Source of the DNA: Xanthomonas sp. Leaf148
Lineage (GTDB): Bacteria > Pseudomonadota > Gammaproteobacteria > Xanthomonadales > Xanthomonadaceae
Direction: 5' to 3'
Assembly (NCBI RefSeq): GCF_001423585.1
Contig: NZ_LMOP01000008.1
Location: 110,721 to 174,720 of the forward strand
DNA length: 64,000 nucleotides
Part shown: positions 8,695-17,139 of the stretch, one piece after another
How the letters are laid out: each line of letters starts with the position of its first letter
Position numbering within the stretch: position 1 is the stretch's first letter
Position numbers and translations under genes: made by a program
Notes under the pieces: generated by a model
What the model saw: only the letters and a program-made list of their open reading frames with translations
Databases searched by the model: none
Told to the model about the DNA's origin: nothing

Positions 8695-9276
8695 ATGCGC
8701 ACCGAAAAACAGAAAATGCTCGCAGGCGAGCTGTACAACGCTGCCGATGAAGCGCTGCAGGCCGATCAGGCGGCCGCTGCCGAGTGGATGGTGCGTTACA
8801 ACGCAGCTGCCCTGCAGACGGCTGAGCAGCGGCACGCGCTCTTGCGCGAGCGGTTGGCCCAGGTGGGCGCGGGCTCGGTGATCCGTGCGCCGTTTCATTG
8901 CGACTACGGGTACAACATCCGCTTGGGCGCCGGGGTCTTTCTCAATTTTAACTGTGTGATTCTGGATATTTGCGACGTCAGCATTGGCGATGGCACGCAG
9001 ATCGGGCCTGGCGTCCAGCTTTACGCTGCCGATCATCCGCGCGATGCGGCCGGCCGCGCCAGCGGTCTGGAATTTGGACGCCCGATCCGCATCGGGCGCA
9101 ACGTGTGGATTGGCGGCGGGGCGATCATCCTGCCGGGCGTGAGCATTGGCGACGATGCGTTGATCGGCGCAGGCGCGGTGGTCACCCGCGATGTCCCCGC
9201 GGGTGCGACGGCAGTGGGCAATCCGGCGCGCGTGCGCGAGATGCGGCCTGATCCGGATGCCGTAGCGACGGATTGA
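8695..9276 (+). CDS. Sugar O-acetyltransferase, Maa/NodL/LacA family
   Basis: The protein is a 193-residue acetyl-CoA-dependent hexapeptide acetyltransferase. The N-terminal maltose-acetyltransferase cap is clear (TEKQKMLAGELYNAADEAL). The left-handed beta-helix repeats follow (GDGTQIGPGVQLYAADHP, RIGRNVWIGGGAIILPGVSI), with the catalytic-histidine region YAADHPRDA. The ATG at 8695 is chosen because M-x-TEK-x-KM is where the family begins. An in-frame ATG 6 codons upstream (8677) is possible, and the frame is open even further. The substrate is probably a simple sugar such as maltose or glucose. The 8491-8694 spacer shows no other gene. Confidence 0.88.
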   Translation: MRTEKQKMLAGELYNAADEALQADQAAAAEWMVRYNAAALQTAEQRHALLRERLAQVGAGSVIRAPFHCDYGYNIRLGAGVFLNFNCVILDICDVSIGDGTQIGPGVQLYAADHPRDAAGRASGLEFGRPIRIGRNVWIGGGAIILPGVSIGDDALIGAGAVVTRDVPAGATAVGNPARVREMRPDPDAVATD

Positions 9277-9374
9277 GCGCAGTGAAAGACGCGTTGCGTG
9301 CGATGTGAGCGATCTTGCATGCGTTGGACGTAGTAGCAAAAACATCATGAGTCGCCACACCAGCAATTGCAGCA

Positions 9375-9388
9375 TTGATCCACATCAA
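9375..9388. promoter_or_regulatory. FNR/ANR-type box TTGAT-N4-ATCAA
   Basis: This is a perfect copy of the FNR/Anr palindrome consensus. It is centred about 85 bp before the start of the universal stress protein gene, compatible with oxygen-responsive activation of that gene. A Clp/CRP-like protein is the alternative binder. Confidence 0.6.
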
Positions 9389-9466
9389 GGCAGCCACCAC
9401 CAGCGCCTGTCACCGTGAGTCCGGCACTACCCTTTGGCAGCACTGCCACCCTTGCAGGAGGTCACC

Positions 9467-9913
9467 ATGTACAAACGTATTCTCATCGCCATCGATGCAT
9501 CCGAGCTGTCGCATCGCGGCTTGTTTCAGGGGCTGGAATTAGCCAAGGCGACCGGTGCCAAGGTCGACATCGTCACCGTGTCCGAGCCGTGGGCGATGGG
9601 CATGTACGACGCGATGGGCTGGAGCGTGGGCTACGAGGCGAGCCCGGAATATCGTAATGAGCGCGAAGCCGCTGCCGAAAAGATTCTGCGTCCTGCACTG
9701 GAGCTGGCGATAGCTGCAAACATCAAGGCCACCTCACGGCATGTGCTGGACCGCTTCGCCGCCGAGGGCATCGTGCAGATCGCAGAAGAATGCAGAAGCG
9801 ATCTCATCATCATGACCTCGCACGGGCGACGTGGCGTGCGCCGCATGCTGCTCGGCAGCCAGACCGTGGAAGTGCTGACGCACAGTACGATCCCGGTGCT
9901 GGTGATTCGTTGA
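9467..9913 (+). CDS. Universal stress protein, UspA family
   Basis: The 148-residue single-domain Usp begins MYKRILIAIDASELSHRGL, which is beta strand 1 followed by the conserved Asp. The C terminus carries the ATP-binding signature G-x2-G-x9-G-(S/T) as SHGRRGVRRMLLGSQTVEVL, with the usual end VLTHSTIPVLVIR. It is therefore an ATP-binding (MJ0577/UspFG-like) type. A near-ideal AGGAGG lies at 9456-9461, 5 nt before the ATG. The FNR-type box upstream suggests induction at low oxygen, as for several pseudomonad Usp genes. A repeat-rich spacer follows. Confidence 0.93.
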   Translation: MYKRILIAIDASELSHRGLFQGLELAKATGAKVDIVTVSEPWAMGMYDAMGWSVGYEASPEYRNEREAAAEKILRPALELAIAANIKATSRHVLDRFAAEGIVQIAEECRSDLIIMTSHGRRGVRRMLLGSQTVEVLTHSTIPVLVIR

Positions 9914-9976
9914 GGCCGATGTCGATGCGAGCGTTTTGAAGATCAGGCACGCAGACGACCCATCGGGTTGTTACGC

Positions 9977-10042
9977 GTAGGAGCGCACCTGGGCGCGACT
10001 GGCGTTCCCGGTGAAGCCCGTCGCGCCCAGGTGCGCTCCTAC
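9977..10042. repeat. REP hairpin, GTAG type (copy 1)
   Basis: GTAGGAGCGCACCTGGGCGC is mirrored by its complement ending in GCTCCTAC, making a 66-nt hairpin with GTAG at both tips. It is followed by a spacer (TAGTGCTTATAGTTTCCGGT) that recurs after copy 2. Confidence 0.85.
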
Positions 10043-10123
10043 GTAGTGCTTATAGTTTCCGGTGTGCACGAGGCAGACAAGAACACGATGAATCGACGTG
10101 CAGTCTGATGCATGCACGCTGTT

Positions 10124-10189
10124 GTAGGAGCGCCCCCGGGCGCGATGGGGCTTCCCGGTGAAGCCAGTCGCGCCCAGGTGCGCTCCTAC
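10124..10189. repeat. REP hairpin, GTAG type (copy 2)
   Basis: This is the second GTAGGAGCG...CGCTCCTAC hairpin. It lies exactly 147 bp upstream of copy 3, and the spacers around it are near-identical, so the hairpin-plus-spacer unit has been duplicated in tandem. Confidence 0.85.
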
Positions 10190-10270
10190 GTAGTGCTTAT
10201 AGTTTCCGGTGTGCGTGAGTCAGACAAGAAAACGATGAATGGACGTGCAGTCTGATGCATGCACACTGTT

Positions 10271-10336
10271 GTAGGAGCGCCCCCGGGCGCGATGGGGCGT
10301 TCCCGGTAATGCCATCGCGCCCAGGTGCGCTCCTAC
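10271..10336. repeat. REP hairpin, GTAG type (copy 3)
   Basis: The third hairpin of the array ends four bases before the AraC-type gene's stop codon. It may act as a transcript end-stabiliser or bidirectional barrier between the stress-protein gene and the regulator. Confidence 0.85.
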
Positions 10337-10339
10337 GCA

Positions 10340-10933
10340 TTAGCCCTTCATCGGCTCCAGTTGCGCCACAAAGCGTGGCGACGGTCGGGCGAGCCGGCGC
10401 AGTGCTTCGGCGTGCATCAGCGGTGCGTTATGGGTGAGCGGCGCAGCCGTGCGTGGCGTGGCGGGCGTGTGCTGCGGCGCGTCCTGGCCTAGCTCGCGCA
10501 TGAAGCGCCACATCGGCATGTAGTGGCCACGGCGCGGTGCCGGTGCGTGCGGCGTGGCGCGGCATTGGCGGCGCCACTGCATCGGTGGCATGCCGAAGCG
10601 CTGCTGGAAGGCGCGCTGGAACTGCCGCTCCGAGGCAAACCCCATTTCGTACAGCAACCAGGTCAGGCTGCACTCCGGATACGCCTGCAGATAGCGGTGC
10701 GCAGTGCACAGGCGCTGCTCGCGGATATAACTGGCGACGCCGCCACGCGACTGGAACAGCCGATACAACGACGCCCGCGACAGCGCGAACGCCTGTTGCA
10801 ACGACTCGGTGCCGAGTTCGGCCTCACTGATGTGCTGCTCGATATAGGCCAGCAGATCGATCATCAGCGGCGCATGCGCCTCCATGGTCGAGGACGCTTG
10901 CGGCGCGATGGCGCTGTAGTAGCTGATGCTCAT
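10340..10933 (-). CDS. Short AraC-family transcriptional regulator next to the T6SS locus
   Basis: The protein has 198 residues, consisting essentially of the AraC DNA-binding module. Two HTHs are visible: ELGTESLQQAFALSRASLYR and TWLLYEMGFASERQFQRAF, ending in the family signature FGMPPMQWRR. The approximately 170-residue ligand-binding domain usual for AraC proteins is absent; about 24 residues precede the HTH and a 65-residue tail follows. It is divergent from tssB, so regulation of the T6SS operon is plausible but inferred. The ATG at 10933 begins MSISYYSAIA; a GTG at 10954 is also open. No upstream frame was found that would restore a missing N-terminal domain. Confidence 0.75.
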   Translation of the reverse strand: MSISYYSAIAPQASSTMEAHAPLMIDLLAYIEQHISEAELGTESLQQAFALSRASLYRLFQSRGGVASYIREQRLCTAHRYLQAYPECSLTWLLYEMGFASERQFQRAFQQRFGMPPMQWRRQCRATPHAPAPRRGHYMPMWRFMRELGQDAPQHTPATPRTAAPLTHNAPLMHAEALRRLARPSPRFVAQLEPMKG

Positions 10934-11050
10934 GCGGTACTGCCTGCGGCCCACTCCCCGGGGCCTGTCCTTTGATCAACCGAAAAAAGCATCGCCAACC
11001 CATCACGCCTCTTTCACGAAGTCGGCCGCGCATCACGCATCGGCACGATT

Positions 11051-11090
11051 GAGACGATTTGTCGGGTGAGCGCGCAGGGCCATTCCTAGA
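11051..11090 (+). promoter_or_regulatory. Candidate EcfK-type promoter upstream of tssB (site 1)
   Basis: GAGACG at 11051, ATTT, then GTCGG at 11061, followed after 19 nt by CCTAGA at 11085. The same arrangement occurs before four other T6SS-linked transcripts. The predicted leader to tssB is about 190 nt. Confidence 0.6.
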
Positions 11091-11287
11091 CTCGCCGCAA
11101 CGCTGAAGAGCGTCATCGCACGGCCTGTCGCTTTGGTCCGCGTGGTGCGGCAGTTGCGGGGAAGCTCGCAGCACCGGCGTCGCACGCAGGCTCCAGGCGA
11201 TCGGCCGGGCCGGCGATATCCAGGCCACAAGGCAGCGCACGTGCCCCGCACGTTGGCGCAACGGGCAAGCTCAATCGGAGATCAGGC

Positions 11288-11797
11288 ATGGCCAGCAGTC
11301 AGAAGTTCATCGCCCGCAATCGGGCGCCACGCGTGCAGATCGAATACGACGTAGAGGTCTACGGCGCGCAGAAGAAAGTGCAGATTCCGTTCGTAATGGG
11401 CGTGATGTCGGACCTGTCCGGTGCCAACGCCGGCGAACTGCCTTCGCTGGACGAGCGCAAGGCATTGGAGATCGACGTCGACAACTTCGATAGCCGGCTG
11501 CAGTCGATGCGCCCGCGTGCGCAGTTCAAGGTGCCCAACACGCTCACCGGCGAAGGCGAGCTGGCGGTGGACATCACCTTCGAAAGCATGGACGACTTTT
11601 CCCCGGCCGCCATCGCGCGCAAGGTCGCGCCGCTGGCCAAGTTGCTCGAAGCACGCACGCAGTTGGCGAACCTGGACACCTATATGGACGGCAAAGCCGG
11701 CGCCGAGCAGCTGATTGCCAATGCCATCCGCGACCCGGCGTTGCTGCAGTCGCTGGTGTCGGCGGCCAAGCCTGCCTCCGAGCCGGAAGGAGCCTGA
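11288..11797 (+). CDS. tssB: T6SS contractile sheath small subunit TssB (VipA/ImpB)
   Basis: The 169-residue protein forms the contractile sheath with TssC around the Hcp tube. It shows the family start SSQKFIARNRAPRVQIEYDV, the IPFVMGVMSDLSG motif and the DITFESMDDFSPAAIARKV block that feeds the sheath handshake interactions. Ribosome site GGAG at 11277-11280 is 7 nt before the ATG. It is the first gene of an apparent eight-gene operon running to tssH, with only 4 bp to tssC. The 330-bp upstream region carries the candidate ECF promoter. Confidence 0.97.
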   Translation: MASSQKFIARNRAPRVQIEYDVEVYGAQKKVQIPFVMGVMSDLSGANAGELPSLDERKALEIDVDNFDSRLQSMRPRAQFKVPNTLTGEGELAVDITFESMDDFSPAAIARKVAPLAKLLEARTQLANLDTYMDGKAGAEQLIANAIRDPALLQSLVSAAKPASEPEGA

Positions 11798-11801
11798 CGC
11801 C

Positions 11802-13295
11802 ATGTCCGCCACCGAAGCCGCACTGGCCAGCAGCAGTACCGAAACCAGCGAGCAGGGCGATTTTGCCGCGCTGCTCAATCGCGAGTTCCGCCCCAAGAGC
11901 GAACGCGCCAAGGAAGAAGTGGAAGCGGCGGTACGCACGCTCGCCGAGCAGGTGCTCAACCGCAGCGATGTGGTCAGCGAAGACGTTTCGCAAACCATCA
12001 AGGCCTATATCGCCGAGATCGATCGCACGCTCACCGAACAGCTCAACCAGATCCTGCATCACGCCGATCTGCAGCAGCTCGAAGGTGCCTGGCGCGGCCT
12101 GCATTACCTGGTCAACAACACCGAGACCGATCAGCAGCTCAAGGTCCGCGTGCTGAACATCAGCAAGAAGGAACTGGGCAAGGTGCTCAAGCGCTACAAG
12201 GGCACCGCGTGGGATCAGAGCCCCATTTTCAAGAAGGTCTACGAGCAGGAATACGGCCAGCTCGGCGGCGAGCCGTATGGCTGCCTGGTCGGCGATTACT
12301 ACTTCGACCAGAGCCCGCCGGATGTGGAGCTGCTCAACGGTATTGCACAGGTTGCTGCGGCTGCGCACGCGCCGTTCATTGCCGCAGCCGCGCCCAAGTT
12401 GATGGGCATGGACAACTGGAACGAGCTGTCCAACCCGCGCGATCTGGCCAAGATCTTTTCCACGCCCGATTACGCCGCATGGCGCTCGCTGCGCGAGTCG
12501 GAAGACTCCAAGTACATCGGTCTGGCGATGCCGCGCACGCTGTCGCGCCTGCCGTATGGCGCGGCCACCAGCCCGGTGGACGAATTCGATTTCGAAGAAG
12601 AGACCGCCGGCGCCGATTCCAATAAATACACCTGGCAAAACGCGGCGTATGCGATGGCGGTCAACATCAACCGCTCGTTCAAACAGTACGGCTGGTGCTC
12701 GCGGATTCGTGGCATCGAATCCGGTGGCGCGGTGGAAGGGCTGCCGACGCACACCTTCCCCACCGACGACGGCGGCGTGGACATGAAGTGCCCCACCGAA
12801 GTTGCGATCACCGACCGCCGTTCGGCCGAGCTGGACAAGATGGGCCTGATGCCGCTGGTGCATCGCAAGAACTCGGACATGGCCGCCTTCATCAGCGCGC
12901 AGTCCTTGAACAAGCCCGACGAATACGACGACCCGGATGCCACCGCCAACGCCGCATTGGGCGCGCGCCTGCCGTACATGTTTGCGTGCTGCCGCTTTGC
13001 GCATTACCTCAAGTGCATCGTGCGCGACAAGATCGGTTCGTTCTCCGATCGCGAGCAGATGCAGAGCTGGCTGACGCGCTGGGTGACCCAGTACATCGAT
13101 GGCGACCCGTCCAATTCCAGCGAAGAAACCAAGGCGCGCAAGCCCTTGGCCGCCGCCGAAGTGGTGGTGGAAGAAGTGGAGGGCGCACCGGGCTATTACA
13201 GCTCCAAGTTCTTCCTCAAGCCGCATTACCAGCTGGAAGGCCTGACCGTCTCGTTGCGTCTGGTCTCGCGCTTGCCCTCGGCCGCCAAGGCCTGA
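11802..13295 (+). CDS. tssC: T6SS contractile sheath large subunit TssC (VipB/ImpC)
   Basis: The 497-residue protein is the main sheath subunit. Recognisable segments are LEGAWRGLHYLVNNTETD and EYGQLGGEPYGCLVGDYYFD in the N-terminal half, and RLPYGAATSPVDEFDFEE in the middle. The C-terminal part has FACCRFAHYLKCIVRDKIGS and the end FFLKPHYQLEGLTVSLRLVSRLP. The ATG at 11802 follows GGAAGGAGCC and lies 4 bp after the tssB stop; an open frame further upstream overlaps tssB and is not used. TssB/TssC are recycled by ClpV encoded at the end of the operon. Confidence 0.97.
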   Translation: MSATEAALASSSTETSEQGDFAALLNREFRPKSERAKEEVEAAVRTLAEQVLNRSDVVSEDVSQTIKAYIAEIDRTLTEQLNQILHHADLQQLEGAWRGLHYLVNNTETDQQLKVRVLNISKKELGKVLKRYKGTAWDQSPIFKKVYEQEYGQLGGEPYGCLVGDYYFDQSPPDVELLNGIAQVAAAAHAPFIAAAAPKLMGMDNWNELSNPRDLAKIFSTPDYAAWRSLRESEDSKYIGLAMPRTLSRLPYGAATSPVDEFDFEEETAGADSNKYTWQNAAYAMAVNINRSFKQYGWCSRIRGIESGGAVEGLPTHTFPTDDGGVDMKCPTEVAITDRRSAELDKMGLMPLVHRKNSDMAAFISAQSLNKPDEYDDPDATANAALGARLPYMFACCRFAHYLKCIVRDKIGSFSDREQMQSWLTRWVTQYIDGDPSNSSEETKARKPLAAAEVVVEEVEGAPGYYSSKFFLKPHYQLEGLTVSLRLVSRLPSAAKA

Positions 13296-13319
13296 TCCAG
13301 CGTCTTTGCGTCACGGCGA

Positions 13320-13340
13320 CGACGTGCGCTCTGCACGTCG
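13320..13340 (+). repeat. 8-bp stem hairpin between tssC and hcp
   Basis: CGACGTGC (13320-13327) pairs with GCACGTCG (13333-13340) around a 5-nt loop. With no U-tract, it is more likely an RNA processing or stabilising element ahead of hcp than a terminator. Confidence 0.55.
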
Positions 13341-13378
13341 CACCACCTGTGTTTCCCACTTAGCGAAGGAGCAGTTCC

Positions 13379-13882
13379 ATGGCGTTCGACATGCATATCA
13401 AGTTCGGCAGCGGCAAGGTCAAGATCGAAGGCGCGTCCAATCACAAGAAGCACAAGGGCGAGATTCCGATCCTGGCGTGGTCGTGGGGCGCGAGCAATTC
13501 CGGCGACCTGCATACCGGTGGCGGTTCGGCCAGCGGCGGCAAGGCGCATATCCAGGATATTTCCATCACCAAGTACGTCGACGGTTGCTCCAACGCATTG
13601 CTCGATGCGGTGTGCACCGGCGCACGCGTGGAAAACGCCTGGTTGTACGTGACCAACGCCACCGGCGAGCAGAGCGACTTTCTCACCATCGAGTTGAGCG
13701 AAGGCGTACTGATCACTTCGCTGTCCACTGGCGGTTCCGGCGGCGAAGACCGTCTGACTGAAAACGTGACGCTGCACTTCGGCAAGTTCAAGTACGGCTT
13801 CCAGCCGCAGGACGACAAGGGCACGGCGCAGGGCGGCGCGAAGGAATTCACCTACGACATCCAGGCTGTCGCCAAGGCGTAA
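13379..13882 (+). CDS. hcp: T6SS inner tube protein Hcp (TssD)
   Basis: The 167-residue Hcp forms the hexameric rings stacked into the T6SS tube and can chaperone small effectors. It begins MAFDMHIKFGSGKVKIEGAS and contains IPILAWSWGASNSG and LHFGKFKYGFQPQDDKG, all characteristic of the Hcp1 family. No C-terminal toxin extension is present. A strong GGAG site (13367-13370) precedes the ATG. It is bracketed by two hairpins (13320-13340 and 13899-13922), which may raise its transcript level relative to the neighbours in the same operon. Confidence 0.97.
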   Translation: MAFDMHIKFGSGKVKIEGASNHKKHKGEIPILAWSWGASNSGDLHTGGGSASGGKAHIQDISITKYVDGCSNALLDAVCTGARVENAWLYVTNATGEQSDFLTIELSEGVLITSLSTGGSGGEDRLTENVTLHFGKFKYGFQPQDDKGTAQGGAKEFTYDIQAVAKA

Positions 13883-13898
13883 GGCCGGCAACACCAAC

Positions 13899-13922
13899 GG
13901 CGGTGCCATAACCGGCACCGCC
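13899..13922 (+). terminator. 9-bp GC hairpin after hcp, partial terminator or 3' stabiliser
   Basis: GGCGGTGCC and GGCACCGCC are perfect arms around ATAACC, starting 16 nt after the hcp stop and followed by a pyrimidine stretch (ACCTTCTTC). The T content is too low for an efficient intrinsic terminator, and tagJ follows directly, so read-through is expected. Confidence 0.5.
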
Positions 13923-13947
13923 ACCTTCTTCGATAAGGACACGCGCG

Positions 13948-14742
13948 ATGGATGCCACCGCACAGACCCTGCTCGCCCGTGGCGAGCCAGCGCAGGCGTT
14001 GCAGCAATTGGTGCAGCAGGTGCGTCGGCAACCGGCCGATGCCGCGCAGCGCGTGTTTCTGTTTCAGCTGCTGGCCGTCCTGGGCCAGTGGTCGCGTGCG
14101 GCCGATCAGCTACGCGCCTGCCTGGAGCTGGATGGCGGCAGTGCGCCGATGGTGCACACCTACCAGCGCGTGTTGCAGGCAGAACAGACGCGCGCTGCGG
14201 TATTTGCCGGCGACTGCCTGCCTACCGTGATCGGCGCACCCGATGCCTGGATGGCGCTGCACCTGCAGGCTTTGCAGTTATCGCTACGCGGCAATGCAGC
14301 GCAGGCGGCCGCATTGCGCGAGCAGGCGTTTGCGCAGGCACCGGCCATCGGCGGCACGCTGGATGGCGTGCGGTTCGAATGGCTGGCCGATGCGGATGCA
14401 CGCTTCGGCCCATGCATCGAACTGATCCTGGACACCGGCTATGCGTGGGCACCGCTACATCAAGTGCAGCAGCTACGCTTCGAAGCGCCCAGCGATCTAC
14501 GCGATACCGTGTGGGCGCCGGTGAGCGTGTTGTGGCGCAATGGCGGCCAGGCGTTTGCGTACATGCCGGTGCGCTATCCCGGCAGCGAACACCTAGATGC
14601 GGGCGAGCTGCAACTGGCGCGTCGCACCGAATGGACCGAAGGTGCGCAGGGCGAAATCGGCCTGGGCCAACGCATGCTCAGCACCGAGTCGCGCGAGGTT
14701 GCGCTGCTCGAGGTGCGCGAGCTGCAGTTCGACGCGTCCTGA
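13948..14742 (+). CDS. tagJ: T6SS accessory protein TagJ (ImpE/SciE)
   Basis: The 264-residue ImpE-family protein has N-terminal TPR-like helices (RGEPAQALQQLVQQVRRQPA, about residues 10-110). Its C-terminal ImpE domain contains LADADARFGPCIELILDTGYAWAP and ARRTEWTE, the conserved blocks of the family. In other systems TagJ binds the TssB N terminus and assists ClpV-dependent sheath disassembly. AAGGA precedes the ATG. The next gene, tssE, begins 5 bp after its stop. Confidence 0.93.
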   Translation: MDATAQTLLARGEPAQALQQLVQQVRRQPADAAQRVFLFQLLAVLGQWSRAADQLRACLELDGGSAPMVHTYQRVLQAEQTRAAVFAGDCLPTVIGAPDAWMALHLQALQLSLRGNAAQAAALREQAFAQAPAIGGTLDGVRFEWLADADARFGPCIELILDTGYAWAPLHQVQQLRFEAPSDLRDTVWAPVSVLWRNGGQAFAYMPVRYPGSEHLDAGELQLARRTEWTEGAQGEIGLGQRMLSTESREVALLEVRELQFDAS

Positions 14743-14747
14743 TCGTC

Positions 14748-15251
14748 ATGGCCGAGCTCACCACCACCGAACGCTTGCAGCCCTCGCTGCTGGACCGGCT
14801 CACCGATGCCGCGCCCAGCCAACGCGAAGAGAGCCGCGATCAACGCGTGATTTCGGCAACGCGCCTGCGCGAATGCGTAATCCGCGATCTGTCGTGGCTG
14901 TTGAATGCAGTGAATCTGGAAACCAGCCGGCCGCTGGACGCGCATCCGCAGATCCGTCGCTCGGTGCTCAACTTCGGCATCCCCGATCTGGCCGGCGCAG
15001 CCGTGGCCGGCATCGATGCGGCCGCGCTGCAGCAGCGCATTCGCGATGCCATCCTCGCCTTCGAACCACGCCTGATCGCCGATACCTTGCGCGTCAGCGT
15101 GCACGCCGACGCTGAACGCATGGACAAGCGCTCGCTGCTGTTCACCATCCAATCGGAAATGTGGGCGCAGCCGCTGCCGTTGAATCTGTATCTGAAGACC
15201 GCGCTGGACCTGGAAACCGGCAGGCTCGAAGTGATGGAGGGCCACGGCTAA
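14748..15251 (+). CDS. tssE: T6SS baseplate protein TssE (gp25-like)
   Basis: The 167-residue protein has the lysozyme-unrelated gp25 fold. It carries LQPSLLDRLTD at the N terminus, the helical IRDLSWLLNAVNLE and the SVLNFGIPDLAG motif. The conserved C-terminal segment is LLFTIQSEMWAQPLPLNLYLKTALDLETG. TssE joins TssF, TssG and TssK in the baseplate wedge and seeds sheath polymerisation. The ATG follows the tagJ stop by 5 bp, and tssF starts 4 bp after its stop. Upstream in-frame codons belong to the tagJ shadow frame. Confidence 0.95.
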   Translation: MAELTTTERLQPSLLDRLTDAAPSQREESRDQRVISATRLRECVIRDLSWLLNAVNLETSRPLDAHPQIRRSVLNFGIPDLAGAAVAGIDAAALQQRIRDAILAFEPRLIADTLRVSVHADAERMDKRSLLFTIQSEMWAQPLPLNLYLKTALDLETGRLEVMEGHG

Positions 15252-15255
15252 TCCC

Positions 15256-17139
15256 ATGGACCCGCGCCTGCTCCCGTACTACACCCGCGAATTGCAGCAC
15301 GTGCGCGACATGGGCGCCGAGTTTGCGCGCGAGTACCCCAAGATCGCCGGGCGGCTGGGGCTGGATGCGTTCGAATGCGCTGACCCGTATGTGGAGCGGC
15401 TACTCGAAGGGTTCGCGTTTCTGGCCGCACGTGTGCAGCTCAAGCTGGATGCGCAGTACCCGGTCTTTACCCAGCACTTGCTGGAAATGGTCTACCCGCA
15501 TTATCTGGCGCCACTGCCCTCGATGGCGGTGGTGCAGCTGCAGCCGGATCTGAAAGACAGCGGCTTGAGCGCCGGTGTCGACGTACCGCGGCATAGCGCG
15601 CTGCGCAGCCTGATCGGCGCCGGTGAGCGCACCGCCTGCGAATTTCGCACCGCGCATGCGGTGACGCTGTGGCCGCTGCAGTTGATCGAGGCCAAGTATC
15701 TGGAATCGCCGGCTGCGCTGGCGGCGGCGGGTATCGCATTGCCCGCCGGGCGCAGCGTGCGCGCCGGTATCCGCTTGCGCTTCGAGCTGGTGGGCGGTGC
15801 GCAGACCCAAGGCCTGGCATTGGATCGGCTGCCGCTGTTCCTTGCCGGCGCCGATGGCCTGCCCAAGCGGCTGTACGAACAACTGCATGCCGACACCAGC
15901 GCCGTCCTGGTACGGGGCAGCGATGCGCAGGGCGCCACCGTGCAGACGCTGCAAGGCGCCGATGCGTTGCAGATGCGCGGGTACGCCGACGAAGACCGCT
16001 TGATCCCGTATGACGGTCGCTCGTTCAGTGGCTACCGGTTGCTGCAGGAATATTTCGCCTGCCCGGAGCGCTTTCTGTTCGCAGAACTCGCCGGTCTGCG
16101 CTCTGCATTGCGTCGCCTGCACGGCACCAGTTTCGAGGTAGTGATCTTGCTGGAACGCAGCGTGCCCAGCCTGGCGGCCGCAGTGAGTGCCGAACACTTC
16201 AAGCTGTTCTGTACGCCGGCGATCAATTTGTTCGAACGCCGCGCAGACCGCATCCATCTGCAGACCGGCCAGCACGAGTATCACGTGCTAGCCGATCGCA
16301 CCCGGCCGATGGATTTCGAGATCCATCATCTGGGCGAGGTGGAAGGCTTCGGCGACCGCCAGGAACCGGAACAACGCTTCACCGCGTTCTATGGTGGCGA
16401 CGCACACACCTGGCATGCGCGGCATGGCGCGTTCTACACCATGCGCCGCGAGCCACGCCTGCTGTCGGCGCGGCAACGCCGCGATGGCGCGCGCTCCAGT
16501 TATGTGGGTAGCGAGGTGTTCGTCAGCCTGGTGGATGCCAACGATCAGGCGCACGCCAGTAACTTGCGTCAGCTCGGGCTGCAGTTGTGGTGCAGCAATC
16601 GCGACCTGCCGTTGCACATGCCGGTGGGCAAGGGCACCACCGACTTCAGCATGGACAGCGGTGTGCCGGTACAGAGCGTGCGCTGCGTGGCCGGGCCGAC
16701 CAAGCCGCGCCCGGCTGTGTCCGACGGGCAAACCGCGTGGCGCTTGCTTAGCCAATTGCAGCTCAATTATCTGTCGCTGTTCGAAGATGGCCCTAACGGT
16801 GCGGCGGCGCTGCGCGAGATCCTCACCCTGTATTGCGACCCGTTCGATGCCTCGGCACAGCGGCAGATCGAAGGGGTCAAGCAGGTCACCGGCACGCCGA
16901 TCGTGCGACGCATTCCGGTACCGGGCCCGATCACGTTCGGCCGTGGTTTGGAGATCACGCTCACTTGCGAAGACGCCGCTTTCGAAGGCACCGGCGCGTT
17001 TCTGCTGACCTCGGTGCTGCGGCACTTCTTTGCGCGCTATGTCTCGGTGAATTCCTTTACCGAAACCGTACTGCGCACCACCGAACGCAACGAGGTGGCC
17101 CGATGGCCCGCCCAGCCCGGCTCCCGACCGCGCCTGTAA
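15256..17139 (+). CDS. tssF: T6SS baseplate protein TssF (ImpG/VasA)
   Basis: The 627-residue protein starts LLPYYTRELQHVRDMGAEFAR and contains DPYVERLLEGFAFLAARVQLKLDAQYPVFTQHLLEMVYPHYLAP, the hallmark N-terminal block of TssF. The C-terminal domain includes ITFGRGLEITLTCEDAAFEGTGAFLL and the closing FFARYVSVNSFTETVLRTTERNEVARWPAQ-like end. Length is normal for the family (about 600). The last 37 bases overlap tssG, implying tight translational coupling of the TssF2-TssG wedge components. Confidence 0.96.
   Translation: MDPRLLPYYTRELQHVRDMGAEFAREYPKIAGRLGLDAFECADPYVERLLEGFAFLAARVQLKLDAQYPVFTQHLLEMVYPHYLAPLPSMAVVQLQPDLKDSGLSAGVDVPRHSALRSLIGAGERTACEFRTAHAVTLWPLQLIEAKYLESPAALAAAGIALPAGRSVRAGIRLRFELVGGAQTQGLALDRLPLFLAGADGLPKRLYEQLHADTSAVLVRGSDAQGATVQTLQGADALQMRGYADEDRLIPYDGRSFSGYRLLQEYFACPERFLFAELAGLRSALRRLHGTSFEVVILLERSVPSLAAAVSAEHFKLFCTPAINLFERRADRIHLQTGQHEYHVLADRTRPMDFEIHHLGEVEGFGDRQEPEQRFTAFYGGDAHTWHARHGAFYTMRREPRLLSARQRRDGARSSYVGSEVFVSLVDANDQAHASNLRQLGLQLWCSNRDLPLHMPVGKGTTDFSMDSGVPVQSVRCVAGPTKPRPAVSDGQTAWRLLSQLQLNYLSLFEDGPNGAAALREILTLYCDPFDASAQRQIEGVKQVTGTPIVRRIPVPGPITFGRGLEITLTCEDAAFEGTGAFLLTSVLRHFFARYVSVNSFTETVLRTTERNEVARWPAQPGSRPRL

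Noticed and set aside
11574..13226. Minus-strand 550-codon frame opposite tssC
   Set aside because: It is a shadow of tssC in GC-rich DNA, with His/Val/Gly-rich composition and no ribosome site.
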